A stretch of DNA of 64,000 nucleotides from positions 9,128,266 to 9,192,265 of the forward strand of contig NC_084837.1 of the NCBI RefSeq assembly GCF_033115175.1, written 5' to 3'. Shown here one piece after another: positions 43,546 to 54,369 of this stretch (within the stretch, counting starts at the first letter, position 1; every line of letters starts with the position of its first letter). Below the pieces are notes generated by a model, which did not search any database, was not told where the DNA came from, and saw only the letters and a program-made list of their open reading frames with translations. This DNA is from Lepus europaeus. Its lineage: Eukaryota > Chordata > Mammalia > Lagomorpha > Leporidae. A program made the translations under genes and the position numbers.

Positions 43546-43570
43546 GTGAGGCCGTGAGACAAGTTCGGGG

Positions 43571-45650
43571 TCCGTGAGCGTTTGTGAATTAGAAGGTAAT
43601 TTTTTTTCCCCCCTGGAAGTGTGACTGTAATGTTGTCGCTCAGATCCGAAATAGCTTGCAGGGGCTGTGAGCGAGCCTCCCTCCTGTCGTGGTCCGGTAG
43701 GGAGCCGGGTGTAGACCGACCCCGGGCCGGTGTCAGCCTGCGTTTTAGTGTACAGGGAGCCGGGGTTCCAGTAACTGCTGTTACACCGGCCTGTGCCGTG
43801 TTAACAATAGTGCGTGCGTTTTTAAACAAACGCTGTCTACCGCGTCTGCAGGTTTTAGCACAGCACGTTTGCCCTGTGTCTTGTGTCATCTGGTACTCTC
43901 TAAAGCTGTAATTAGGTGCACATTACACAAGCGTACTTTCCCTTTAAGAATCCAGCTGTGTTGTTTTGGCAACTGTTAAGTACTCCAGTTGTCAGTTTTA
44001 AAATCTATGTTACCTTGGCAGTACTTGAACAGCCTGTGGAAAAGGTAAACAGAATGTTTTTTTTTAAGCATACAAAATGACATTTCTTTTAATATGAAGT
44101 TAAGTGAGGGTAAAAATAACGGTATTGTGCTATTGTAGCTTTTGTTTGAACGTTTTTTATTTTGTTTTTGGATATTTTTGGAGCATTCAGCCTTTATTCT
44201 TTTTTTCCCCTTTAAGTGGCAAATTTTAAGGGAAGAGTCAAAGGTGCTTTGTCAAAGCGGATGCCTATTTAAATTACGATTTATATTAAATGTAGTATTT
44301 ATACAAATGCAATATTTGTAGACATGTCTGTCGCATCAAACAGTGGAATAAGTATTGATTGCCAAGATGATGCATTAATTGACACTGGAATCACCTTTTA
44401 TAAGTTCTCAGTGAGTACTGTTGCAGAAACTTGTGATAACTTGATGACTTGTAATAATGAAAGTCGTAAGAAGAGCTGAAATCAGTGATTTGAATGTTTG
44501 TAGGCTCTAGGCTCTTTAGAGTAACAAATCTGTTAGAAGAGTACTTCCAGCATGTACTTACTAAAGCCATCAGTGAATATGAAGTAAGGTAACCTATAAC
44601 CACAAATATTTGTTTCATCTAATTCTTACTGTATTTATATTTATGTTTTTTTTTCATATTGGAACAAAGGTGCTAAAATCATACCCAACACTTACTTTTT
44701 TTCTTTAAGAAAAATACATTGGAGGTGTTTAATGGAAGGAAAACAACTCATTGAGGCTCAGGAATAATTGTTGTGTTGCCATGTGGAATTATAGAGGGAG
44801 AATAATTTCTTTTTGTATTCTTAGAGTTTTTATGTTTCCATTAGTAGGTAGGTATGATCAAGACTTTTTAAAATAAATGGCAACTGTTAATATTTTAAAG
44901 TGTTGAGTTGTTTCAAATGATGATATATTTTTCAATTCAACTCAATTTTATTACAGCTTTGTAGTTTCTATTTAGAATGCATTACAGGTTAATATTTAAT
45001 AATCAAGCACTAAGAATGTCATCCATTAATTGTTTCGCTACCAAACAGAGAAGTTGAATTATATATTGAGAGTGGCTAAATAATTATGGAAATATTCATT
45101 AGAACATGATTTTGAGATTTGTGATAGTACAGTTAAATCTTTGCCATGGATTTGTGTTCTAATTTAGGAGCAGGAAACAATAAGCAAATCGGTTATTGGA
45201 AAGTAGCATACTTGTCACTCAGTTTTGGAAAGCCATCTTTTTTCTGTCCCTTGCTGCTTTGAGTCGGGCCAAAGAAATTTAATGAAACATACAACAGTGA
45301 TGGCTCTAGATTTTTTACTTTTAACTATTCTATCTTGTAATCAGGCAATGTCCTCATTTGTTGTTTTTGAAAGATATACTCATCTTACACGTGTGTGTTA
45401 CAAAGTCTTGCTGTAGTGTTATGAGTGATTGGGCAATGAGAATATTGCTTTGCATGCTGGAAGTGGTCACTGTTGCTTTTGTCTAGATTAAAAAGAAAGT
45501 CTGAATATTCTTGGTAAATTGAGGATTGAATACCTTCTCCCATTGTTGAAGTAATGAGAAAAGTGTAAATGTGGAAATCAGATCAATCTAAGCTGGATCA
45601 CCTCATATAGCCAGCCGGATGCTTTGAAATGTTGTACTGATTTGCAAGCC
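43571..45650. other. Repeat-free AT-rich start of the intron
   Basis: About 2 kb without a recognised transposon, immediately after the CpG island. Short frames only. It could hold conserved regulatory sequence, but no specific element is called. Confidence 0.4.
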
Positions 45651-45654
45651 CTCA

Positions 45655-45775
45655 TAAGACTGATTGCCTTTGTGGTCAGATCCTGACTCAGATCCCAGCT
45701 CCACAGCTGACAAAGTTAAGAGAAATCTTTTGTAAAGATAGGACTAGTGTCTGCTAATACTAACTGATAGAATCA
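45655..45775 (+). mobile_element. MIR
   Basis: TTTGTGGTCAGATCCTGACTCAGATCCCAGCTCCACAGCTGAC matches the MIR core. The right end meets the L1 3' UTR. Confidence 0.65.
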
Positions 45776-46775
45776 AAGGGGGAGAGAGTGGTCCAGCATG
45801 GGAAGCGGGATACACAGCAGACTCAGAATGGCAAATGTCCTAAATAGCACTCTGGCCTCAGAATCAGCCTTAGTGCATTCGGATCTGGCTGGAGAGCCCA
45901 TGAGAGTGTTGTAGGCTTGGAAAGCCAAGACACCTTGGAAAAAAAAAAAAAAAAGAGAAGACCTAAATGAAAGGTCTCTGCGGGTGAGATCCCAGTGGAA
46001 AGAGCGGGGCCGTCAAAGAGGGAGGTGCCTTTCTCTGAGGGGAGCTTTCTCTGAGGGGAGGAGAGAACTTCCACTTTGACTGTGACCCTATTGGAATGAG
46101 ATCCGGGTGGGCGAACCCTAAGGGCTTCCATGGCCTTGGCAGCTCATGACTGGAGCCTAGGGGGATTGCTGACGCCATAAACAAGAGTGTCAAATTGTTG
46201 AGTCAACAGCGGGAGTCACTGTGTACTTACATCTCATGTGGGATCTGTCCTTGCTGTGTTGTCTGAAGTGAAGTGATGCTGTGACTAGTACTGAAACAGT
46301 GTTTTTACACTTTGTGTTTCTGTGTGGGTGCAAATTGATGAAATCTTTACTTAGTATATACTGAATTGATCTTCTGTATTTAAAGATAATTGAAAATGAA
46401 AAAAAAAAAACCCTGGTGTTAAATTGGAAATTGCTTAGAAAATTAATTAATTTTTAAAAAATATCATGTAGGATCTCTGTCTTTAATGTGCTGTACACTG
46501 TTATTTAATGCTATAACTAGTACTCCAACAGTATTTTTCACTTTGTGTTGCTATGTGGGGACAGACTGGTGAAATCTTTGCTTGATGTGTGTTGAACTGA
46601 TCTTCTGTATATAAAGAGAATTGAAGGTGAATCTTGATGTGAGTGGAAGGGAAGAGGGGGCGGGAGAGGAGAGGGTTGCGGGTGGGAGGGAAGTTATGGG
46701 GCGGAAGCCTTTGTAATCCATAAGCTGTACTTTGGAAATTTATATTCATTAAATAAAAGTTAAAAAAAAAAAAGG
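45776..46775 (+). mobile_element. Leporid L1 3' UTR (5'-truncated insertion)
   Basis: AGCACTCTGGCCTCAGAATCAGCC, GGAAAGCCAAGACACCTTGG, GCTTCCATGGCCTTGGCAGC and GTACTTTGGAAATTTATATTC...AATAAAAGTT-A(n) are the 3' UTR and poly(A) end of rabbit-type L1. ORF2 is absent. A module of about 165 bases occurs twice, at about 46229-46397 and 46463-46632. CTTTCTCTGAGGGGAG is duplicated at 46030-46061. Confidence 0.88.
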
Positions 46776-46776
46776 G

Positions 46777-46840
46777 AGGAATACAGTACCTGCCCCATGC
46801 AGTTGTTAGAATTAAATGAGATAATATGTGTAAAAGCTCA
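46777..46840 (+). mobile_element. MIR 3' fragment
   Basis: AATACAGTACCTGCCCCATGCAGTTGTTAGAATTAAATGAGATAATATG is the MIR 3' part. It partly repeats the end of the MIR at 45655, so it is probably a separate copy and not that MIR's continuation. Confidence 0.6.
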
Positions 46841-46847
46841 CTGCCTA

Positions 46848-47175
46848 TGGGGCCAGTGCTGTGGCATATCGGGTAAAGCCTCTGCCTGCAGTGCTGACAT
46901 CCCATATGAGCGCTGGTTTGAGACCTGGCCGCTCCACTTCTGATCCAGCTCTCTGCTATGGCCTGGGATAGCAGTGGAAGATGGCCTAAGTCCTTGGACC
47001 CCTGCACCCGCAAGGGAGACCTGAAAGAAGCTCCTGGCTCCTGGCTTTGGATTGGTGCAGCTCTGGCTGTTGCAGCAAAAGGGGAGTGAACCAGCGCATG
47101 GAAGCCTTCTCTCTCTGTCTCTCCTCTCTGTGTAACTCTGCATTTCAAATAAATAAATCTTTAAAAAAGAAAACA
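46848..47175 (+). mobile_element. C-type SINE with target-site duplication
   Basis: CACTGCCTA at 46839-46847 and 47200-47208. GGGGCCAGTGCTGTGGC to AAATAAATAAATC followed by an A-rich tail of about 35 bases. One of four sense-oriented SINEs in the putative intron. Confidence 0.93.
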
Positions 47176-47490
47176 AAACAAAAAAGAAAACAGAATTCAC
47201 ACTGCCTAAGGCTTAATGTACAAAAATGTGTATGGCCTGATCTCTCCATCCTTTCCTGCCCAGTACCTGTGTATTCAGTGTTTGTAACCAAAAGGATGAA
47301 AGGATGTCAAACAGTGTATCAGCACAGGAGAGTGCTCTTTTACTTATTTTGAACAGAATAGTGTCTTAAATTCATTGTCAAGTTATTCATAAAATGTTGT
47401 GTTGGCTGTTCTACATTAGATTTTTACTCTGCAATCTTAGCTTATTTACAGCCTTTGTAGTCACTTCTAATGTTTTGTTTGTGTTTTTTT
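47176..47490. other. Unassigned sequence
   Basis: After the SINE tail, nothing is recognised. Confidence 0.35.
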
Positions 47491-47800
47491 AAGCTGATTA
47501 TTTATTTGAAGCACAGAGTTACAGAGAGAAAGGGGAAGAGCTAGAAAGATCTATCTGTTGGTTCACTCCCCAAATGTCTGCAATGATTGAGACTGGGCCA
47601 AGCAGAAGACAGGAGCCCTCTCTGGTATCCCACATGGGTGTAAGGGCCCAAGGTACTTGGGTCATCTCCGTTGCCCTCCCAGGCACATTAGCAAGGAGCT
47701 GGATGGGAAGTGGAGCAGCTGGGACTTGAACCAACACCCTTATGGGATGTCGGCACTATAGGCCACATCTTTAACCCGCTGTGCCAAAGTGCTGGCCCCA
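47491..47800 (-). mobile_element. C-type SINE
   Basis: Antisense copy from GATTATTTATTTGAAGC to GCTGTGCCAAAGTGCTGGCCCC, moderately diverged. Confidence 0.92.
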
Positions 47801-47802
47801 GA

Positions 47803-47908
47803 ATACATAATTTTTTTAAGTTTATTTTGGTGTAAAAGACTTGAAATCCATGTGTAGTTTTTTAAATAATACAGAATTTTCATGAACTTTTTAAAGTATT
47901 CTTGTATT
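47803..47908 (-). mobile_element. Mariner-like mini-transposon copy
   Basis: Its reverse complement, AAAGTTCATGAAAATTCTG...ACACATGGATTTCAAGTC..AAATAAACTT, aligns with the element at 5747. The left end is missing or lost next to the SINE. Confidence 0.55.
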
Positions 47909-48052
47909 TTAACATTGGCTTATTACAGCAGGTGATTTACTTCATCAGTTCAACTGATGATGCTAAAGGCCAGAAGAATTTTTAACATGAGTCGAAAATA
48001 GATATTAATCCAGCTTCTAGGAAGTGTCAACCATGGCACATTTTTTTCTTTT

Positions 48053-48618
48053 TAAAGATTTATTTATGGGGCTGGTGCTATGGCTCAGTAGGTTAATCCT
48101 TTGCTGTGGTGCTGGCATCCCTTTAGGGTTCCACTTCTAGTCCCGGCTGCTCCTTTTCCGATCCAGCTCTCTGCTATGGCCTGGGAAAGTAGTAGAAGAT
48201 GGCCCAAGTGCTTGGGCCCCTGCACCCACGTGGGAGACCCAGAAGAAGCTCCTGGCTCCTGGCTTTGAATTGTCCCAGCTCTGGCCATTGTGGCCATTTG
48301 AGGAGTGAACCAGCGGATGGAAGACCTTTCTCTCTGTCTCTCCCTCTGCTGTCTGTAACTCTACCTTTCAAGTAAATAAATAGATTTTTTTTTTAAAAGA
48401 TCTATTTATTTATTTATTTTGAAAATCGGAGTGACACAGAAGGAGAGACAGAGGAAGGCTCTTTTCCATCCAGTGGTTCACTGCCCAGTGGCTGCAACAG
48501 CATTCTGGGTTAGGCTGAACCAGGAGCCTGGAACTCAATCCAGTTCTCTAATGTGGGTGGCAGGGGCCCAGCACTTGACCGTTAGCAGGGAGCTGGAAGT
48601 GGAGCAGCCTGGCCCATT
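48053..48618 (-). mobile_element. C-type SINE split by a second SINE
   Basis: The first bases of the antisense tail (48053-48067) are separated from the rest (48396-48618) by a plus-strand copy. The head is shortened, ending CAGCCTGGCCC. Confidence 0.87.
48068..48395 (+). mobile_element. C-type SINE nested in the tail of another
   Basis: AAAGATTTATTTAT (48054-48067) and AAAGATCTATTTAT (48396-48409) are the duplicated target within the host tail. The head CTCAGTAGGTTAATCC is of the younger type. Confidence 0.93.
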
Positions 48619-49140
48619 ATGTTTGTTTTAAACTAATGTTAATTTTATTTTCTTACACAAAAATACAAACTTTAATCTGTGGGCCTTTTTTGGGGTTAAC
48701 TCATTATCAATAAAGTTGCATCTTTAGAGTAGCAGGTGGTAAACTTATACTGCATGAACTGGACCTTTTTACCTGTTTCTTTTTGTGTCCAGCAGCATGT
48801 ATATATTTTGTGTTATGATTTGTGACCTTGGAATAAAGGGCTGCTTCCTGTTTGACCTGGTAAGATAACCTGCCAGTTTGGGGCTATTAAAACAAGATAT
48901 TCTTACACTGAGTATACTGTGTTTTGCTTGTCTTACCTCTCTCATCCTCACTGTCAATTCCATCTTCTACATAGGGATTGGAATTACATTTCTAAAATTC
49001 TGTTCTGTATCATTTCTAAAAAAAAAAAAAAAAAAGCAGCCAGTGTGAAGGCATACAAGAACAGTAGCAAGGCAGTGATGTAAATGATAGAGATACTGAC
49101 CTCTAAAAGTCAGAATACCCACTTTACTTATTTACTTAAC
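48619..49140. other. Unassigned intronic sequence
   Basis: AT-rich with an A(17) run at 49019. Nothing else recognised. Confidence 0.35.
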
Positions 49141-49149
49141 ACTCTGTAT

Positions 49150-49295
49150 TCTTTGGCAAGATCTCAGTGTTTTTCAGGCTCAGTGTATAAAATAGTGGCT
49201 ATAATGTTATCTATTTCATAGAGTTGTTGAGAGGATTAAATGAAGTGTATATTATAAACTACAGTGTCTGGTGCCTAGCATGTTGTAATTTCTCC
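49150..49295 (+). mobile_element. MIR 3' region
   Basis: TTCAGGCTCAGTGTATAAAATAGTGGCTATAATG...GAGTTGTTGAGAGGATTAAATG follows the MIR 3' half. Confidence 0.7.
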
Positions 49296-49482
49296 CCCTA
49301 CTGTTATGGTCACTATTACTGTTGCTGTTGCGTTTATGAGTTGTGGTTCACTTCTTAATTTGATTCCATGCTATTCTCTCAGGCTCTTAGTCGAGTACTA
49401 CCCTTCAGTTTCTATGCCAAAGTCAAAGCTAGCTGTTGTTATTCCATGAAAAGGCCATGTATTTTCATGTTAATGACTCCAT

Positions 49483-49793
49483 TTTTAAGAAAGTTCATTT
49501 ATTTTTATTTGAAAGGCAAAGTGATGCAGGGAGAGATAGAGAGATCTTCTGTCCACTGATTGACCTACCAAATGCCCACAGTAACTAGGGCTGTGCAGGC
49601 CAAAGCCAGGAGCCTGGAACTCCACCCAGTTCTCCCACATGGTTGGCTGGACCTCAAGCCCCTAAGCCATCCCGTGCAGCCTCCTAAGCACCTTAGCAGG
49701 AAGCTGGATTGGAAGTGGAAACTTGACTCAGATATGGGATACTGGCTGCCCAAATGGGGCCTCAGCCACCTGCTGTTCCACAATGCCTGCCCA
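49483..49793 (-). mobile_element. C-type SINE, diverged
   Basis: TTTAAGAAAGTTCATTTATTTTTATTTG to GTTCCACAATGCCTGCCC. Confidence 0.88.
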
Positions 49794-49831
49794 ACTACTA
49801 CTTATAATCTCCAGTCCAGAATTCTTCTCTT

Positions 49832-50142
49832 TCTTTTCTTTTTTAAATATTTATTTAAGAGTGTTACAGTCAAAAGGAGAGACAGAGAGAAAGGTCTTCC
49901 ATCCGCTGGTGCACTCCCCAATGGCCAAAATGACCGGAGCTGGACCAGTCAGAAGCCAGGAGTTCTTCCTGGTCTCCCATGTGGGTGCAGGGGACCAAGC
50001 ACTTAGGCCATCTTTTACTGTTTTCCCAGACCATAAGCAGAGAGCTGGATTGGAAGAGGAGCAGTGGAGACATGAACCAGTGCCCATGTAGGTTGGTGGC
50101 ACCGCAGGCTAAGGCTTAACATACTGTGCCACAGCATTGGCC
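49832..50142 (-). mobile_element. C-type SINE with target-site duplication
   Basis: CCAGAATTCTTCTCTT (49816-49831) and CCAGAATTCTTTTCTT (50143-50158) match at 15/16. The right copy also starts the poly(T) of the next SINE. Confidence 0.94.
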
Positions 50143-50158
50143 CCAGAATTCTTTTCTT

Positions 50159-50445
50159 TTAAAGATTTATTAGTTTATTTGAAAGGCAGAGTGATGGAGG
50201 GAGATAGAGATAGAGCTAGAGCTACCATCTGCCGATCTACTCCCAAATGGTCCCAATGACCTGAGCTGGTTCAGGCCAAAGCCAAGAGCTTAGAACTCCA
50301 ACTGGGTTTCCCATGTGGTTGACAGAGGCCCAAGCACTGAGCCATCTTCTGCTGCCTTCCCAGACACATTAGCAGGGAGTTGGATTGGAAGCAAAGCAGC
50401 CGGGACTTGAACTGGTGATCTGACATGGGATGCTGGCCCCCAGGA
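50159..50445 (-). mobile_element. C-type SINE, head incomplete
   Basis: AAAGATTTATTAGTTTATTTG to GGGATGCTGGCCCCC. Third antisense SINE in a row (49483-50445). Confidence 0.9.
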
Positions 50446-50529
50446 GTTTGAGCTTGAGTTTCGCTTGGAGGTCTAGGTCTGAATCTCAGATATTGTACTA
50501 GCCATATGGCTACACTACAGCTGTTTTCC

Positions 50530-51660
50530 TCTCTCTTCCAGCCTTCTTCCCAGTGATAAACCCTGGTGTGTCTGTTGACCTCCACTATCTTAGTACCTGA
50601 CAGTACTCAGGCCAAAAACTTAGTGATTCTTTCCTTTTCTCTTAGTCCTGTCCATCCACACATGATATTTTACCTTTATGGTTATCTTGAGCCAGTCCAC
50701 TGCTGTTAGTTTTTGCTGCCATCTCTGTTCTAAACTGTCATTATATCTTGCAGTGATCTCCTTGTTTCTTTCTTGATTCCATGCAAATTCTTTTTTTTTT
50801 TTTAATTTATTTTTAATTTATTTGACAGAGTTAGAGAGAGACAGAGAGAAAGGTCTTCCTTCTGTTGGTTCATCCCCCAAATGGCCGCTATGGCCAGAAC
50901 CACGCTGATCTGAAGCCAGGAGCCAGGTGCTTCTCCTGGTCTCCCATGCAGGTGCAGGGATCCAAGCACTTGGGCCATCCTCCACTGCCTTCCTGGGCCA
51001 CAGCAGAGAGCTGGACTGGAAGAGAGCAACTGGGACTAGAACCCGGTGCCCATATGGGATGCCAGCACCGCAGGCGGAGGATTAACTAAGTGAGCCCCGG
51101 CGCCAGCCCCGGCAAGTTTTTTCTTGGGGGATCACTTTATGAGCCCAAATCAGATATATCATCAATTTAAAGTCTTCCAGTAAAGCCCTTCCATTTCTAA
51201 AGGTGTGGTCTAGTGGTCCTGAATGATCTGTATCCTTCTCATTTGTCTTTCATTCATTACTATGGCCCTCACTTCTTAAACCCTTTATGCTCCTTCTTCT
51301 TTAAGGGCTTCTTATACATTTGTAATCCCTGCTTAGGATGCTCTTCCTTGGATATGGCTGGTTCTGCCAATCCCTTTGGAACTTGGCTCAAATCTCATTG
51401 CTTACTGAGAGGCCTACTTTGACCATCCTGTTTAATGTTGAACTCCATAATTTATTCTCACACACAGATTATTTCCTTAAAGACACTTAACTATAATTGG
51501 CACATACCTTGTTTGTTTAGTAATTGTTTATTTATGGTCTTTCCGCACTACTTGAATGTTAACTCCATAAAGGCAGAGGCCTTGTATGTTTTGTTCATAG
51601 CTGTATCCCCAGGCATTAGTACACTGCCTGGCACTTGGAAGACAGTAAATATTTGAATGC
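50530..51660 (+). mobile_element. L2, sense, split by a SINE
   Basis: CAGTACTCAGGCCAAAAAC and TTCTTTCCTTTTCTCTTAGTCC lie before the SINE. GGGATCACTTTATGAGCCCAAATCAGATATATC...CACTGCCTGGCACTTGGAAGACAGTAAATATTTGAATG lies after it. It is a collinear L2 of about 0.8 kb reaching the 3' end. Confidence 0.75.
50791..51112 (-). mobile_element. C-type SINE, intermediate-young head, in L2
   Basis: T tract at 50790, AATTTATTTGACAGAG, body with CTTCTCCTGGTCTCCCATGC and head complement GGAGGATTAACTAAGTGAGC. Confidence 0.93.
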
Positions 51661-51689
51661 TTCTGTCTCTCTGTTCTTTTTTTTTGGTC

Positions 51690-52010
51690 AATGATTAGAA
51701 TATATTGTCTTATACACTTACTGAACTACTTATCCTTTAAGTCCTAACTCAAATGTCATCTCATCTGTGATACCAATTTTAATCTCTCTAAACAAAGTTT
51801 CTCTCTCCTGCTCTTGTGTGCTTCCAAAGCCCTTGATACATGCACTGTTTGCAGTGTAAATCCCATTGTAAAGTATTTAGGGTATTAAAAATGATGTCAC
51901 TTTTCTGCTAGACTGAGTTCCTGTTAGTGACCAGTTTGTTCATTTTACATGCTCAGTACCTACCGTAAGTACACAGTGAATTCTCATTAAATGTTGAAAT
52001 GAAGGAAAGT
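51690..52010 (+). mobile_element. L2 3' region, sense
   Basis: TTATCCTTTAAGTCCTAACTCAAATGTCATCTCATCTGTGA and GCTAGACTGAGTTCCTGTTAG...TCATTAAATGTTGAAATG. A second L2 3' end, separate from 50530-51660. Confidence 0.75.
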
Positions 52011-52720
52011 TGTCCTAATCAACTGAATAACTAAATACAAATCAGTTTCCCCAAATTAAACTTTAAAGTATTTTCCCAATGATAAATCTTACCTTACATA
52101 TTTTCTGTGCATATCAATACATTCTAAGGCTAGACATCGAAGAGCTGTTGATCCCACGTGGTATTTTCTGAGACTTCATTTTGCTTTCTTACTGGGCAGT
52201 GAGTAGCCATCTTGGCTCAGGGCTATATCTCTTGCCAGTTTGAAATACATATCATTGTTTCTTCCTAACCAAAATCCCACCTGCCCCATTCCCTCCTTCC
52301 AGTTTATCCAGCCAGTTTTGCATGTTATTTCAGAAAGGCTGCAAGTGAGGGAGAAATGTTGTACAAGTCGATACAGCATACATGAAATGTCTTAATAATT
52401 CAGCTGTATTGCTATGATGATTTCTCAAAGAACTTTTATGGCTAACATTAGGAACCTAGCCATCATCTTTAACAGTGAAAATCATTCCACATTTAAAAAG
52501 GGGCTTTGGACATGCTGTTGGCATGTTGGGAACTAATGTTTGTTTTGGTACTGGAGCCTTTTTCTTCGTGGTATTAAGCATGATTTGATGACATAGATTA
52601 TGAAGGGAAAGGAGAGAAGATTCTAGGCATTAAGGTTTTGTTTTCACACTCCCCAATCCCACCCCAAAATGGCTTCATTTCCCTAAAGTTAAGTCTTAGT
52701 GTTGACTAGAAGATGTTTTT
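52011..52720. other. Unassigned intronic sequence
   Basis: AT-rich. Nothing recognised. Confidence 0.35.
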
Positions 52721-52724
52721 AACT

Positions 52725-52860
52725 TCTTATTTTGGAAAAATTTAAAACTTAGAGAAAAGTTACAAGAGTAGTATAATCATAATTGTTAAGATTTGCTGCA
52801 TTTGTTTTATCACTTTTTGTATTTGCAGAGTGGCTACAAAGTCTGGTCACTGGTTTATTT
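52725..52860 (-). mobile_element. Old L1M-type fragment, antisense
   Basis: GGAAAAATTTAAAACTTAGAGAAAAGTTACAAGAGTAGTATAATC is a typical old L1-associated block. Confidence 0.45.
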
Positions 52861-53128
52861 AAATTTGAAGCTCCTTGATTGCATCTTTTGGAGTATGCCA
52901 AAAGATGCAGATTTATTCATTTAAAGTTAGGCATATCACCCAAAGCCAAAGCATAGCAGATATATGTATGGCGATATGTGGAAGTGCTGCATTAATGCAC
53001 TGTATACTTGGCTGATAAGGAAATCACTTTCTAAACATATTATACAAATATAATGTCATTGAATATATTGTATAACATATTATAGTATCAGGAATCTATA
53101 TAGATCGCCATTTTTTCATTTCCTTCTC

Positions 53129-53461
53129 TCTCTCTTTTTTTTTTTTTTTTTGACAGGCAGAGTTAGACAGTGAGAGAGAGACAGAAAGGTCTTCCTTTCT
53201 CCATTGGTTCACCCCCCAAATGGCCGCTGCGGCCAGCATGCTGCACTGATCTGAAGCCAGGAGCCGGGTGCTTCTTCCTGGTCTCCCATGCGGGTGCAGG
53301 GCCCAAGCACTTGGGCCATCCTCCACTGCCTTCCAGGCCACAGCAGAGAGCTGGACTGGAAGAGGAGCAGCCGGGACAGAATCCGGTGCCCCAACTGGGA
53401 CTAGAACCTGGGGTGCTGGCACCGCAGGGGGAGGATTAGCCAAGTGAGCCATGGCGCCGGC
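53129..53461 (-). mobile_element. Young C-type SINE
   Basis: T(18), TTTGACAGGCAGAG, CpG-rich body and AGCCATGGCGCCGGCC. TCCTTCTC occurs at 53121-53128 and 53463-53470. Confidence 0.94.
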
Positions 53462-53470
53462 CTCCTTCTC

Positions 53471-53817
53471 ATTTTTTAAAAAATATTTTATTTTAATTTA
53501 TTTGAAAGGTAGAGGTACAGAGAGAGGCAGAGATAGAGATCTTTCATTCACTGGTTCACTCCCCAAATGGCCACAATAACCAGGGCTTGTCCAGACTGAA
53601 GCCAGGAGCGAGGAGATAGGTGCTTCCTCCTGGTCTCCCGTGTGAGTGCAGGGGCCCAAGCATTTCTGATGTCCCAACCATCTTCAGAGCTTTTCCAGGT
53701 GCATTAGCAGGGAGCTGGATGGGAAGTAGAACAGCTGGGACTCGAACCAGTACACATACTGGTGATGCTCACGTTACAGGTGGTTGCTTTACCTGCTACA
53801 CCACAACACCAGGCCCC
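53471..53817 (-). mobile_element. C-type SINE adjacent to the young copy
   Basis: ATTTTATTTTAATTTATTTGAAAGG to CTACACCACAACACCAGGCCCC. The young copy sits at its tail side. Confidence 0.93.
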
Positions 53818-53963
53818 ACTTCTAATTATTTTTGTTACAATTATGTGGGAGTAGGTTATACATATTATGTTCCTTTACCTCTAAATGCTTCAGCCAATAT
53901 CTCCTAAAACCAAGGACATATTTTTAAGTAACCCCTGATGGATTAGAGAAATTTAAAATATTT

Positions 53964-54268
53964 TTGAAGTTTATTTTTATTTATTTAAAGATGGAGAGAC
54001 TTAGAGATCTTCCAACTGCTGGTTCACTCCGTAGGTGCATGCAACAACTGGGCTGGACCAGACCAAAGCCAAGAGCTCAGAACTCAATCTGGGTCTCTGA
54101 GGTGGTTGTCAAGGATCCAAGTACTTGAGCCGTTATTTGCTGCCTCCCAGGGTACACGTTAGCAGTATGCTGGTTTAGAAAGCAGAGCTGGGACTCACAC
54201 CTAAACAATCTGATAGGGGATGCCAGTGTCCCAAGTGGTGTCTTAATTGCTGAACCCTCTGCCCAATT
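53964..54268 (-). mobile_element. Old C-type SINE, diverged
   Basis: GAAGTTTATTTTTATTTATTTAAAG, CCAACTGCTGGTTCACTCC and GTCTTAATTGCTGAACCC. Confidence 0.8.
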
Positions 54269-54369
54269 CCACCCCAGGAAATTTAATATTGGTAGTATTA
54301 TTTAATATATAGTAGTTCATGTTGAAATTTCTGCAGTTGTGCCAATAGTATCCTTTAATAGCATTTGTT

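Larger units (their letters stand above)
41930..43570 (+). promoter_or_regulatory. CpG island promoter of a plus-strand gene
   Basis: About 1.6 kb is extremely GC- and CpG-rich, unlike the AT-rich DNA on both sides, and free of recognised transposons. It contains GC boxes (for example GGGCGGGGGGGCGG at 42956), an NRF1-type site, ETS-type TTCCGG, a MEF2/TATA-like element and two good splice donors in plus orientation. These support a constitutively unmethylated promoter firing to the right. Downstream antisense-biased SINEs agree with that direction. The gene cannot be named from the leader alone. Confidence 0.88.

Noticed and set aside
43164..43889. 241-codon minus-strand frame leaving the island
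   Set aside because: Its lower half is CpG-island low complexity and its upper half has no domain. No minus-strand promoter or splice pattern supports it.
45776..46775. Candidate 3' end of a cellular gene (AATAAA followed by A-run)
   Set aside because: The segment is the L1 3' UTR with its own polyadenylation signal and tail.
45655..46840. One MIR cleanly split by the L1 insertion
   Set aside because: The two flanking MIR pieces overlap by about 40 bases of the same MIR segment at only moderate identity, so they are better read as two MIR copies than as one split copy or a target duplication.
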